Below, piece after piece: positions 34,618-44,710 of a stretch of DNA of 64,000 nucleotides. The stretch covers positions 7,075,426 through 7,139,425 of the forward strand of contig NW_023998421.1 in the NCBI RefSeq assembly GCF_014805625.2, written 5' to 3'. Under the pieces are notes generated by a model that saw nothing but the letters and a program-made list of their open reading frames with translations, did no database searches and was not told the origin of the DNA. Each line of letters opens with the position of its first letter. The stretch's first letter is position 1. The translations under genes were made by a program, and so were the position numbers. The DNA is from Glossina fuscipes. Lineage: Eukaryota; Arthropoda; Insecta; Diptera; Glossinidae.

Positions 34618-35106
34618 CTGATGAAGTTTTCTCGTGTGGAAAATGGTTAAGAAGATAAGACTTATTTAAATATTAACAAAGCAAAAATCTGCGTAATAGC
34701 AACTGCCTTATTTTCCAAATCCGTGGATAAAATAGTTGGTTGACGGTAGAGATGGTAAGGACAATTATGCAATTGCAACCAATTGAAAAGAAACCAATTG
34801 AACAATTTATGGTTTACACACGGCATGCGCTATATTTCACAAAGTGTTAATAATAAAGTTACGTTCGGGTTGGAATATATAATTATTAAAGTAAATGCGA
34901 CGATAAAGAGTTCTAACCGCATTTTGAAAACTCATTTGCCAGCTGCTTTGATGGGAATATTAATGCTATTCTTGAGATTGTGAGAAATTAGGCATAAGCA
35001 TAAGTGGATGCGCGGTGCTTCCAGATAATTTATTTAAAAAAAAAAAAAAAGAAGTTAACTCTGCTTAATTGTGACCGACAATATGTAGAGATTAAGGTGG
35101 TTGTTC
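34618..35106. other. Spacer
   Basis: A poly-A run of about 15 near 35036-35050. The frame at 34783-34983 (+) is unassigned. Confidence 0.4.
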
Positions 35107-35375
35107 CTATTTATCAACAAAAATAATCAATTTATCAGGCATCAAAGATAAAAGGACGAAAAGATCGTTTCCACTATCAGTAATTTGATCACTTTGACAT
35201 TTAATCGATGATTCTACTTTTGCATACACTATATATGTACACATGACTGGATTTGTGAATATTGAACGAAATAATGGTGTTATCACATCCTTAACTATTG
35301 ATGACTGGTATGAATAATTTGTAAAAATTGCAATATCGCAGCAGGCGATATTCATCATCACTTCTGAAAGAATAT
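35107..35375 (-). CDS. Open frame of unknown function with acceptor-like start
   Basis: On the minus strand TATTCTTTCAG precedes a frame with M-M-N-I-A-C-C-D-I-A-I-F-T-N-Y-S-Y-Q-S-S, then V-I-T-P-L-F-R-S-I-F-T-N-P-V-M-C-T-Y-I-V-Y, stopping at 35107. The composition is protein-like and the acceptor is good. I do not recognise the family. It borders a tRNA-like B-box sequence at 35404 and might be part of a retroposon. Confidence 0.3.
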
Positions 35376-35394
35376 TAAGGCTTCTATAATAATT

Positions 35395-35430
35395 CCTCAA
35401 CACGGGTTCGAAACCTCGTCGCTTTGAGAA
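35395..35430 (+). repeat. B-box-like sequence, possible SINE remnant
   Basis: ACACGGGTTCGAAACCTCGTCG carries a near-perfect pol III B-box (GGTTCGAAACC). No convincing A-box is found 30-60 bp upstream, so it is a remnant at best. Confidence 0.35.
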
Positions 35431-35459
35431 TTTTTTTAAAATTACTTAAAGTGAAGGCT

Positions 35460-35790
35460 GCCTTTTTATAGCCATCACCAAAGCCTTCGGGGTATATTCA
35501 TTTTGTGAAAACGTTTGCAACGCCATGAAGGAAGCTTCACAGACCCCACAAAGTATTATATATATACTTGACTAGCATCAAATTCTGAATCGATTTAAGC
35601 AAGTCTGTGTGTCCCTCTGTCGGTCTGTGTGATTGTCCGTCCGTGTTATGTCTGCTGTACACATTCTGCTGGCCATCAAAATAAGGCCATCGCTATGACG
35701 AATATGAGTGTGATTATCGACATTGGGGCATTTCCATAACCCAAAAGTAGAAGGATATTGAAAATTTTTATTAAAGTATAGCACGTCAAC
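35460..35790 (-). repeat. Family B copy, 3' part
   Basis: Read on the minus strand: a TGTCGATAATCACACTC region, a long ACGGACGGACAATCACACAG-type core, TTCAGAATTTGATGCTAGTCAAG, ATATATATAATACTTTGTGGGGTCTGTGAAGCTTCCTTC, and a GTTGCAAACGTTTTCACAAA end. Same order as the copies at 52.9 and 56.6 kb. Confidence 0.6.
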
Positions 35791-35948
35791 GAAACGCCTG
35801 ATTATTATGCACCATTGTTTATCTGCTCTATATTTGCCTAACACTTGCTTAAAATAATAGCAAACGGAACTATTGACAACACTAACTAACACGTGTGAAA
35901 TTTTAGAAAATCGTTATATAGACTTGGCCAACATTTATTTAAACAGAA

Positions 35949-36083
35949 ATGAAAAGTTCCGGTTTAAGTGATGGAGAGCAAGAAGAAAGTAATGAGAAAA
36001 TTACTGAAGGTGATGTTAAGACCGAAGTATATAGTAGTTATTCGATATCAAAAGTCATCAACTCTATCTTATCACATCCATGA
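35949..36083 (+). CDS. Short ORF 1 (44 aa), acidic, unknown
   Basis: After a TTTAAACAG acceptor-like site an ATG opens M-K-S-S-G-L-S-D-G-E-Q-E-E-S-N-E-K-I-T-E-G-D, then Y-S-S-Y-S-I-S-K-V-I-N-S-I-L-S-H-P and TGA. Composition is protein-like. The short Y-S-I-S-K-V-I-N-S-I-L segment recalls the N-terminal hydrophobic motif of some transcription factors, but that is only an impression. Its stop overlaps the start of the next frame as ATGA. Confidence 0.35.
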   Translation: MKSSGLSDGEQEESNEKITEGDVKTEVYSSYSISKVINSILSHP

Positions 36084-36196
36084 GCAGCCAGCTAGCAATT
36101 ATCAAGTCGACTGTCTTCGGTAGAAGTGCAAAACGTTGGATAGATTGTCACCAATATGCGTCACTCTATGGAGGCTTCAAAACGTCATTTCCACTT
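36080..36196 (+). CDS. Short ORF 2, overlapping ATGA, ending at a GTAAGT donor
   Basis: The ATG at 36080 overlaps the TGA of ORF 1. It reads M-S-S-Q-L-A-I-I-K-S-T-V-F-G-R-S-A-K-R-W-I-D-C-H-Q-Y, then G-G-F-K-T-S-F-P-L, followed by a perfect GTAAGT donor at 36197 in phase 0. Unspliced it stops at 36238. ORF 1 and ORF 2 are probably one coding exon split by a one-base indel; a real overlap is less likely. Family unknown. Confidence 0.35.
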
Positions 36197-36238
36197 GTAA
36201 GTCCAAAGCATAAACAGCCTTTTATTAACTTACTGTAG

Positions 36239-36829
36239 CTAGATACTGTGTTGTAAATACATTTGCTTACTTGCTTTTTTCTTTTTTTTTTTTTGATTTA
36301 AAATATTTATTAACAAGGAATCGAATTATTTATTAAGTATTTAAATTAAAATACATTTTTATTATACTTTTAACAAAAGGATTTTATTTTACGAACAAAA
36401 TTTTTTAATAAAGAAAACTAAATTATAGTAATACGATTGTAACAAAACAAAAGAATAAATATTTTTGGATATGATGAACGAAAGGACAAAACTTTGGTAG
36501 TGAGTGTAAAACATTTTTTTCTTTTTTTTAGATTAAGTACACGAATAGTACGAGAATTGAGAATAGTTATTGTCGAAAGAAGGTTAGGGATCCAGTTGTT
36601 CTTCTTTTTTTTCTTTTGTGATTTTATTATATTTATATTTATTATTATTTCTTTTTTACATTTTTTAAACATTAAATTGAAAGAAATAATTTATATATAT
36701 ATTTATATACATATATATATATAATTGCTTTTTATGAGTTTTATTATAGCTAATGACTGGTAACAGGTCAATAGGAGGAAGGTACACATATACAAACATA
36801 CTTCTGTGAATGATTGGGCAAACGGGAGA
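36239..36829. other. AT-rich spacer
   Basis: Poly-T runs near 36280-36295 and an AT microsatellite near 36690-36722. No coding signal. Confidence 0.5.
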
Positions 36830-37230
36830 ATGTTTATGCGAAACAGTAAGAAGATGGGAAGGCGGACAGATGGCCAAACGAACAGATGTACATGTTTAAG
36901 TGCGTTCTGAATTTGAAGCTGATAGCATAGCCCATGGAATATATGTTCAAATTTTCGCAAATCTCAATACTGGAAGCACTTACTTTAGTCATAACTATAG
37001 TAAGTGCTGAACCGGTATTGGGCACGCAATCACTTGCCTTGACCGACAGCTCTTTCTCTTCCCTCAAATTTTTCGGGCAAAGTTCTGCGGGAGGTGGCCA
37101 AAAAAGTGATACGAATCGAACCATTTTCAGTATCGTTCGTCCTTGCACCAAAATATGTCAATGTAGCAAATTTTATTAAAATATCCCAAAAATTTGCGAA
37201 CGCAAAGCTGAACACAAGAGAGACTCATGG
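36830..37230. repeat. Fused scraps of families B (+) and A (-)
   Basis: 36830-36960 matches the middle of family B on the plus strand (GGACAGATGG, TTAAGTGCGTTCTGAATTTGAA, GGAATATATGTTCAAATTT). 37085-37225 matches the middle of family A on the minus strand (AAGTGATACGAATCGAACC, then AATTTTATTAAAATATCCCA). The junction is somewhere in 36960-37085. Confidence 0.55.
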
Positions 37231-37464
37231 AGATTTCCGAATAATATCGTTTTGCTGACAAGAATAAAAAGACGAGTCTTTGTGAAACATCAAATGCATC
37301 AAATTGTTTAAGTCAGGCATCTCAAATTAGTGTTCATTATTCAATTCTTTCTTTATATATTTTAAATATATAAACTTTAAATATTCATGTCTTCGGAAAT
37401 TTTTATAGCAAATTTTTTTATAAATTTAATAAAAGCAAGATTTGTAAACAACTAAAAGTATAGT
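37231..37464. other. Spacer
   Basis: AT-rich, nothing recognised. Confidence 0.5.
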
Positions 37465-37790
37465 CAGTCAGGGCTGACTGTTAAATGCGCACCGTCACTT
37501 TGTTTAAAATTATACTTATATTTAACGCCTTTTAATTATTCTTATATAACGGTTTTTCAAAATGAAAACACATCAGCCTACCATGTCTTATCAAAATATC
37601 TCAGAAATTGCAACCTATTAATTGAACACACATATGCATGGGCAAACATCCAACGCACACAGACAGCGTAACTGAATCGATCTATATAATCGAAAAGATC
37701 ATTTCAAGTTCTTCTGCTCGTTGTACACATCACAACGATCTTGGGATATATATGCTGCACCACAAATGTTGTAGTGCATAATGAACTAAA
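37465..37790 (-). repeat. Family A copy
   Basis: Minus-strand copy from a TGCACCACAAATGTTGTAGTGCA near-palindrome (about 37754-37776) to a GACTGTTAAATGCGC end (about 37478), with ATCAAAATATCTCAGAAATTGC and an ACACAGACAGCGT core between. Confidence 0.6.
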
Positions 37791-38013
37791 ACATATAAAA
37801 ACATGTATAGGAAGTCCATCGATAAATATTTATATTCATTGATCGAATTTCTCAGAATAACATATTGCGAGTATATTAAAATGTCGAAACAATATTAAAA
37901 AATGTACGAAAATATATTCAAATATTTATTTATTTCGTGTAAAGGGTCACAAAATATTTCTTTCATAAGTTTATGAAGATTCCATTTATATTGTTAGATG
38001 ATGGAGCATAGCG
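37791..38013. other. Spacer
   Basis: AT-rich, nothing recognised. Confidence 0.5.
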
Positions 38014-38148
38014 TTACACTAAATTTGTCCATTCCTTTGTAACATTCAGGAGTACGCTTCGACCATTACGACCATTTAGAATTTTATATCGCTTTCCCTT
38101 GTACCAACATATGCTTTTTAGGCGATTGTCTACGACTTTCCATATCTT
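38014..38148 (-). CDS. Candidate terminal exon (44 aa), unrecognised
   Basis: On the minus strand, AG ends at 38149 (CCAGATAAAG). The frame reads K-I-W-K-V-V-D-N-R-L-K-S-I-C-W-Y-K-G-K-R, then Y-K-I-L-N-G-R-N-G-R-S-V-L-L-N-V-T-K-E-W-T-N-L-V and TAA. It is basic with an even amino-acid mix, unlike the low-complexity frames around it. A second minus-strand frame overlaps it from an ATG at about 38172, so the choice of frame is not certain. No matching upstream donor found. Family unknown. Confidence 0.35.
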   Translation of the reverse strand, partial: KIWKVVDNRLKSICWYKGKRYKILNGRNGRSVLLNVTKEWTNLV

Positions 38149-38288
38149 CTTTATCTGGCAAACTCAAAATCATACGAATTAAGATTAACGACTAGAGGCC
38201 AGCTTACAGGACGCGCAGACCAAGTTGAAAAATGGTCGCCTATCGCACGTGACGAATATATATTCATACATATATATATATATAAATA

Positions 38289-38512
38289 GGTTCAAATTTT
38301 AGTGTGGCAGAGAGTAAAAGTAAGCTCGTGACTATAGTGAGTAGTCAATCGGTAAAGGCTTAACACTTACCGATTGGCCACGTATCGACTAGGCAAGGAT
38401 CAGGGAGTGATCCTATCTCTTTCTTCTTCCTGTCTGTTCCTCTGACTGTCACCGACTGTTACGCGAATAGCGGACATACCTTCAACAATTAGTCATATTA
38501 AAAAAAAAAAAA
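38289..38512 (+). repeat. tRNA-derived SINE family, copy S2 (5' truncated)
   Basis: Starts at the B-box region (GGTTCAAATTTTAGTGTGGCAGAG) and runs through GACTATAGTGAGTAG, AACACTTACCGATTGG and ACGCGAATAGCGGACATACC to ATTAGTCATATT and a 13-base A tail. It has the same block order as S3 and S1. Confidence 0.65.
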
Positions 38513-38544
38513 TTAAAAATAATAAACAAATGAAAACATTGTAG

Positions 38545-38752
38545 CGGGTCATGGTTAGCCATTAAATAGCCCCATACCGCGTTAATGCGGATACTTATGT
38601 AACGTCTTTTCAAAACAAGATGTTAGATGGGAAGTTGTCGAAAAGGTGGTCCGATCGCAACAGCGATAGTCCTTGCATGCAGCATGAGGAACAGTTCACC
38701 ATATCCGAACAAACTTAAGATACTCTTGCACCACAAATGGTGTAGGGCATTT
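38545..38752 (-). repeat. Family A copy, internally shortened
   Basis: Both ends are present on the minus strand (GCACCACAAATGGTGTAGGGCA near 38730; GCCATTAAATAGCCCCATACC near 38558), but the middle is reduced to a few blocks. Confidence 0.6.
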
Positions 38753-40034
38753 AGCAGAATGCTTTACTCGAAAGAAAATCTTGCTTTTCTTAATGTAAAA
38801 CAAAACATAAAAAAAGATTAAATATAAATAGATAAATAAATTGACTAAATAACTTACTAATAAAAATATTTATTGTTTGTTTTCTTCTGTGTAATCTATT
38901 AATTTTGCATAAGTTGTGTCGAATTGGAAAATAGTACGTTTTGCATATAGAGCTGGATTTGTACGACAAATTCTGTACACATGTAACATAAATGAAAAAT
39001 TGAAACAAAATCGTCATATCACTTATATAAAAAGAAGTAACCACATATTTCTACTGCACAAATCTATCTCGCTTTCCTGTCCTTCTGATTCCAATCGAAA
39101 GAGCTACTCTCCAGGCTGCTCACAATTGGATCAACCGTCTACTTTTGCCAAACAATTTATGCATTCATATATATGTATGTATGTAAGTCCATATATTTGT
39201 TAAGCCTCTGTGTGCATCCGCTTCCCCGTAAGACTTATCTTCTGAGTGATCACCGTGAATTTAATATTCCATTGCTTTAACTGTGGGTCATGGGCAGCCC
39301 TTCATATCGTTTTTAAAACCCTTAGCTTTATCTATTTAACCTGTAAGTTGGTTTGGCAATTGTTATTCCAAATTTTTTAACATCAACTGTATGAAAATAG
39401 TACGAAGAAAATAAAAAAGAATTTATATATGGTATAAATGTCTCCTGGCTAATCATATATAGCAGACACACCACGTGCGAATTATACGCCTACATATTTT
39501 TCTTTCACGTAATGGAAACAATAAAACCATGGAGTAAATATTCACCGCCACAGTTGATAACTCTATGGCTGCCACAAAATACTGAAGTTATTTTACTGAC
39601 TTTGATTCAAAGTTACGTGGCAGCTGCCCTTTGCTCTGCTGTGCTCCGCTTCACTTGAGAGCGGAGTAAGTAAGAATAGTTTTAGAATGACTGCAAAGGA
39701 ATCTGCAAATGGAAACACTAAAGAGATACTGTACAAGATATCTTGCTATCATTGGTTTGTAGTTGCTTCAAACGACTTGATGGAAATCAAAGTTGAGCTA
39801 ATACTCAGCTTAAGTGGTTTGGCTTTAAGTAATTACTTGATCATAATTTTAATTAAAATTTGACATTACTTTGTATGAAAATGAAAACCAGAAATGTTTT
39901 TTCATAAGACTTGGTATCTTATTGCGAAACATACATATCAACAAATTTAGAATTTGTTTGGCATATATTTTTACGCGTAAGCGATTTTAATAAATGCATA
40001 TTTTATACGATAGACTACTTTTATGTAACTTCGA
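38753..40034. other. Spacer, no gene recognised
   Basis: AT-rich, open frames on both strands near 38790-39203 without recognisable domains. This is also the 3' flank of the H4-like frame: I see no histone-type 3' stem-loop and no AATAAA on the minus strand near 40034. Confidence 0.45.
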
Positions 40035-40346
40035 TTAACCACCAAAATCACATAAAGTGCGACCCTGTCTCTTCAAAACATAAATGATGTCACTTGCTGC
40101 AACGGTTCTTCGCTTAGCGTGTTCGGTATACGTGATAGCATCACGGATAACATTCTCCAAAAATAATCTCAAAACGCCTCGGATTTCTTCATAAATCAAA
40201 TCGGAGATCCGTTTCACACCGCCGCGACGAGCCAAACGCCTTATATCCGGTTTTGTTATACCTTGAATATTTTCACGCAATGCTTTACGACGACGTTTAG
40301 CACCGCTTTTTACTAAGCCTTTGCCATCTTTCCTACGTCCACCTAT
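40035..40346 (-). pseudogene. Diverged histone H4 with ATA in place of the initiator ATG
   Basis: H4 is the nucleosome core histone. On the minus strand 103 codons align with canonical H4 without gap or stop, ending T-L-C-D-F-G-G and TAA. By my count 23 of 103 positions differ, very many for H4. The first codon is ATA (40344-40346) and no ATG occurs anywhere in the frame; a TGA lies five codons upstream. The tail keeps R3, K5, K8, K12, K16 and K20 (mature numbering), and most of the histone-fold core is kept ([28 protein letters not shown]). Many of the core changes are conservative, as if selected. It is either a young pseudogene of a divergent H4 or a gene whose start lies in an unseen exon. 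No replication-type stem-loop follows. Confidence 0.8.
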
Positions 40347-40369
40347 CTCTTGTTTGCTTCACTTTACTT

Positions 40370-40474
40370 TTATTTTTGCGCTTCTTCACACAAAATAGTT
40401 TGCAAGCGTTCATTGATTATTTCAATATCTCCTTCAACACTGTTTTGAAGTGTATTCAAGATTTTTTTTTTCAT
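40370..40474 (-). CDS. Short coiled-coil-like ORF (34 aa) just upstream of H4-like
   Basis: On the minus strand ATG-AAA-AAA-AAA-ATC opens M-K-K-K-I-L-N-T-L-Q-N-S-V-E-G-D-I-E-I-I, then N-E-R-L-Q-T-I-L-C-E-E-A-Q-K and TAA. It stops 23 nt before the ATA of the H4-like frame. Hydrophobic residues fall in an a/d-like pattern. It may be the tail of another transcript, an upstream ORF or chance. I do not recognise it. Confidence 0.3.
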   Translation of the reverse strand: MKKKILNTLQNSVEGDIEIINERLQTILCEEAQK

Positions 40475-41571
40475 TTTTTTCGAAATTTTTTGGCAGCAAA
40501 TAAATAAAAGACAGGGTTTTCATAGGAAAACTATAATTGCATTTGCTTTTTCCGGGAGACGACCTGGATTTTTATAGTAGTGGATGTGTGAATACGAGTT
40601 TTTCTCAGGGAGAGCTTAAGTAGCGCTATAGAATGGTGAATAGAATATTGACTTGTTCGGTTGAAAGTGCTATCCTTAAGTTATGCGTAATACAACATGA
40701 GAAGAATTAAACCTGGGAAAAATTTTTACAATGCCATCTCACATTATTCAACTCTTGAAACTCTATTCAATTCTTATTGAACCGCGAATATAGGGGGAAA
40801 ACATATTTGTTTGTTTTTTTTGATTTTTTAGTCAGTGCCATAGAATCACATTTTCTTTTCTGGATAAAACACCCGTCGAATAATTAAACAAATACACAAA
40901 GTTCTGAGATATTGTAACAGACGCACACACAGGAATACGCAACGTACTAAAATATAACACCATATGGTACGTTATGAATATCATGCAATCTTTCAACAGA
41001 TTGCATCTACTGCCACCTATTTGTTTAATGGTCTAATGAAGCAAACATTTTGTTGCATACACGTCATTTAACATGGAAAAGTTATAGACTTTCTTATGCT
41101 CACGTGCTTGTGTCTAATATATGATAATTTGGTTTTAAAAAATTTAAAAATTGTTGCACAAACGCTGCATTAGGCTTGTTGCGAATATTAAATACTTATT
41201 ATCTGGGCTACGAAATCGAGTATTTATTCGCTTATGCAGTAAAATAATTTTCCCACAAAAGTTGGAACGGACGTCAAATCGGAGGTCAATACTTATGTGT
41301 TCAAAGCACAGAATTTTTGAATCTTGATTGCATTTGTGTCTACCGAACAACTGTTCGTCAAAACAACTTTGTGATCTGAACTGAAGACTGTATATAAAAA
41401 AGAAAATGGGATCGAAAACGCGACGTAAAATGTTTACACGTTCATCATGGCAAAAGCGGTTCAAAAAAGCCAATAGCAAGAAACATTTCAATCCTGGCCG
41501 GATGAAGTACATGTGTCTTGATTTTATAATTCAGTTAAATAAGCACAGCAGCACTATAGGTCAAAGTGTAC
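40475..41571. other. Spacer, no gene recognised
   Basis: Open frames at 41144-41512 (-) and 41406-41630 (+) overlap each other. The plus one starts M-G-S-K-T-R-R-K-M-F-T-R and is very basic. Neither is recognised. Confidence 0.35.
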
Positions 41572-41731
41572 GTGCTTGTATGTTTGCGCCAAGTAGGGTC
41601 TTTCATTGCGTCGTTAATAGCACTTGCTGACATCCTATATTCCCCAAAATGCGTTCCTCCTATTCTCTCTATTCTGCCTTCTGACAAAACAGCATTAAAT
41701 TGCTCGCATAGAATAAATGCTTCAGTGGTAA
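41572..41731 (-). CDS. Candidate internal exon, unrecognised
   Basis: On the minus strand, between CACTTTTAAAG and a weak GTACAC donor, the frame reads T-T-E-A-F-I-L-C-E-Q-F-N-A-V-L-S-E-G-R-I, then E-R-I-G-G-T-H-F-G-E-Y-R-M-S-A-S-A-I-N-D and A-M-K-D-P-T-W-R-K. Balanced composition and helical look suggest true coding sequence. Boundaries are uncertain and no neighbouring exon was found. Confidence 0.35.
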
Positions 41732-41879
41732 CTTTAAAAGTGAAACGATCACACGTACACATTCAAATATATACAGTAGAGTTGTAAACATTAGCTTATA
41801 CGTGAAAAACTATGTACGCGATAAAAAAATTGACAAAAAATGTGACGAGTATGCGCGATATCATCAAATGAAACAAGAA

Positions 41880-42110
41880 AGAAAATTCTATTCGGCTATG
41901 GTCGTATCTTTTGCACCCACCATATTTTTCAATAATATTGCATGAGCGTAGCCAGTTTGCCCAATTTTGCACACATAGTGCAGGCTATATGAGTAAAGCA
42001 CCCATTTTCTGAAGCATTCTTCTGAGTGTCGCAAACGTTCTGACAAAATAAATATAGGCGGTTACCTGCCGCCACATTCCAACCCAATGCGCTATTCACG
42101 AGCAATACTC
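41880..42110 (+). repeat. Family B copy, 5' part
   Basis: AAGAAAATTCTATTCGGCTATGGTCG, then a TTTTGCACCCACCATATTTTT stretch and a GCGTAGCCAGTTTGCCC block typical of the 5' third of family B. Confidence 0.55.
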
Positions 42111-43084
42111 TTAAATCAGTTTTTTTGAAAAATGACAGCGAGTTTGTGTGTGTGTGTGTATGGTGTGTTCAAATAAAGGAACAAAGAAATTAATTAAATG
42201 CGACACCTAAAGCAAAGAGCCGATCACTTGCCGATCCATCAGTTTTTAACGATAGCATAGTTTGTCTAAGTGCTTAGTACTCTTCTCACTCGGAAACCGC
42301 TAAATGTTGTGCCGGCTGAGGTGATTTCATGCAATTTTTTGATTAGTAAAATTTGCTTGTCTTGTGACTTCCTCTTCCTTGCTTATCCTTTTATTACATT
42401 CAACATAGGAGCGTCTGCAGAATATAAGATTAATATGAATTCTCATCCAACCGTTTCCACCATAATAATATGATAAATGTAAAGTAAAAGCTTTACCTAC
42501 AAAACATTGTGCATTTGGAAGTATTTTTTTCGAAGAAATTTTTACAAATTCTTTGCTGATTTACTAAACACCGTCCGAGAAAATTCCTATCTTAATGGAT
42601 GTCAAAAAAACGCAGCAAAAGTCAATCCGACTGAATAGCAAAATCCTATCAAGCAAATTGAATTGATTCTTTCGGGCCTGTAAGCTCTTTCAAGATGTAC
42701 GCGGTTTTGCTTAATCAGTTTTGCACTCTTTCGATCAGCTATAGTGCTACCTTCTGCTTAGTTTAATGTAATTTATCTGACTAATGACAGAATAAAACTG
42801 AGCGCGTTATTCTTTACGCTCGACGCTTGCAACCCGTAGTGCAATGTACGTCAACTAAAAACTAATCTTGTCATAGACGAAGTTTTTGAACTTTCGAACA
42901 TCAACTAGTGATTTTCGCTTCACTTCCACTACGATTTTCATCCGCTATAGTTATTTCATCACTTATTATCCATCGCTTTATATATGATCTAAGCGGCTTA
43001 TATTTCGTAACCAACTCCGAAAGGGAAATTCTTTCGAATCATTTCCGTATAGGTCAGATCAGATTGTATCCTAGTCCGCCTGAT
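42111..43084. other. Spacer
   Basis: Short (GT)n run at about 42144-42158. No gene recognised; frames at 42270-42473 and 42908-43120 (+) unassigned, the latter running into a SINE. Confidence 0.45.
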
Positions 43085-43325
43085 TTGCTCAGTAAAGTAA
43101 AACCGCCACTATCAAGTTAGTGTTCGCGGGTTCGAATCTCAAGTGCGATAGAGTTTTCTTTTGCTATAGTTATAGTGAGTGAAGGCAGAACACTTATCGA
43201 TTGAACGCACACCCACTAAGCTACGGCCACGATCTCCCTATTTATTTCTCTTTCTTAAATGTTCTTCCTGACAGGCATCGTGTTAAACGAATAGAGGACG
43301 TACCCTGAATGTAATGAAGTGAGTA
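43085..43325 (+). repeat. tRNA-derived SINE family, copy S3 (best head)
   Basis: The head shows TTTGCTCAGTAAAG (tRNA D-arm-like) and, about 40 bp later, GCGGGTTCGAATCTC, a near-perfect B-box (43125-43139). The body shares blocks with S1 and S2: AGTTATAGTGAGTG, AACACTTATCGATTG, GCTACGGCCACGATCTCCCTAT, AACGAATAGAGGACGTACC. The A tail is lost. Confidence 0.7.
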
Positions 43326-43589
43326 ATGTAGTTTTTTTCCAGCGTCCTCTGTCCAATTGTTCTAACATGTATTAATGATAAATATTTAGGAATTTAGCGA
43401 ACTATTCTTGCAAAAGATTTTTCGATAGAAGATACAACAAGAAAACTTTCCCAATCTATTCCAGCTTTCCATTTTCATTTAATATGGCAAAATATGATTT
43501 TGTACTGACTTTAAGGAAAAGTGTTGAAATTAACAAATCTAGGTAAGCAGTCTTAACTGATCCAATTCCATGAGTTGCATTTTTCACTG
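43326..43589. other. Spacer
   Basis: AT-rich, nothing recognised. Confidence 0.5.
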
Positions 43590-43705
43590 CGGTGGATCGT
43601 TGGGTTGATTCTGAATCGTTAGTACCAGAAGTGTTGCATCTTCTTCCATTAGTGTTTTGTAGGTCATCCGTATAAACTTATTTCAAGTGGTGTAGGGTAT
43701 AATTA
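43590..43705 (-). repeat. Family A end fragment
   Basis: GGGTTGATTCTGAATCGTTAGTACCAG through TTTCAAGTGGTGTAGGGTATA, the first-end blocks of family A on the minus strand. Confidence 0.55.
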
Positions 43706-44369
43706 ATTGATTACGATATTAATGATTTTGTGTGTATGATGTGGATTTTTAATTGTTTTCGTAATTTTTTGATTTCCAATGCAACTCAGAGGCAATTATC
43801 GGTTTTTATTGGATGATTGGAATTGAGCAAACCTATGTCGTACCGCGTTATTACGCAAACCAATTATGTATGCAAATGCCAAACCCCGACATCCATTGTC
43901 CGCGACAAAATGAAATGTGGACGCAGAAAAGCAAGAAGCTAAAAACGAAAAAGCATTTACGGTAAATGCAAATCAAAATGCTTGTTAAATGCAGAAAATC
44001 GTAACAAAACGACAACGATGAACAATAAAAAGTGAAAATAACTTTACCCTATTCCCTGCCTCTTTTTCCCGCTTTTCGTCAACAGTTTACTTTCAAACTT
44101 CGTACCTTTTTACAAAAAAAAAGTCAACGATTGGAAGAAAAAAAAATTGAAAAAAATGTCTTCTTCCGCTAATTACTTCGTACTCTCTTTACAATTTTTC
44201 TTGGAAAAGAAGAAAATTGCAAGAATTCAATTGCTTTGCAAGAAGGTGATGATTAATTAAACGGTGACGCCTAACATGGGCCTAGTCTTTCCGTTTGCTA
44301 AAGGAAATGTAGTTAAATAGTAGGAGCAAAATTAGCAAAACTATTCTTATATACGACACCACTAGTGAT
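43706..44369. other. Spacer
   Basis: AT-rich, nothing recognised. Confidence 0.5.
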
Positions 44370-44710
44370 ACTAGCTTGACTTAAGTGAGTGCGGATGTAT
44401 GCATCGTCCAGGAGGACATGAGATAGACCCAACTATTGGCATACCAATAAAATCGATCGATGATTTTAGAGTCACTTTGAATCACTTCTGTCCATCTGTC
44501 CGTCTTCTTTTCTTCTAATCCCCTTACGGGCGGCAATTTTGACATATTTTGATGACATTTGCTACACCAACGTGTGGTGGCCCAAAGACGAATACTGTTG
44601 AAAATGGCTGGGATCGCACCATTCCTCCGATCAGTTTCCAAATAACGCCTTATTTTGGAAAATGATTTAATATTGGACCTTGGTCCATTATAGTCTTTTC
44701 CCTTGTTATA
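44370..44710 (+). repeat. Family A copy, near full length
   Basis: Plus-strand order: GCTTGACTTAAGTGAGTGCGGATG, GAGATAGACCCAACTATTGG, CTGTCCATCTGTCCGTC, GACATATTTTGATGACATTTGC, GGCCCAAAGACGAATACTG, ACGCCTTATTTTGGAAAATG, ATATTGGACCTTGG. The one open frame on the opposite strand is incidental. Confidence 0.65.
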
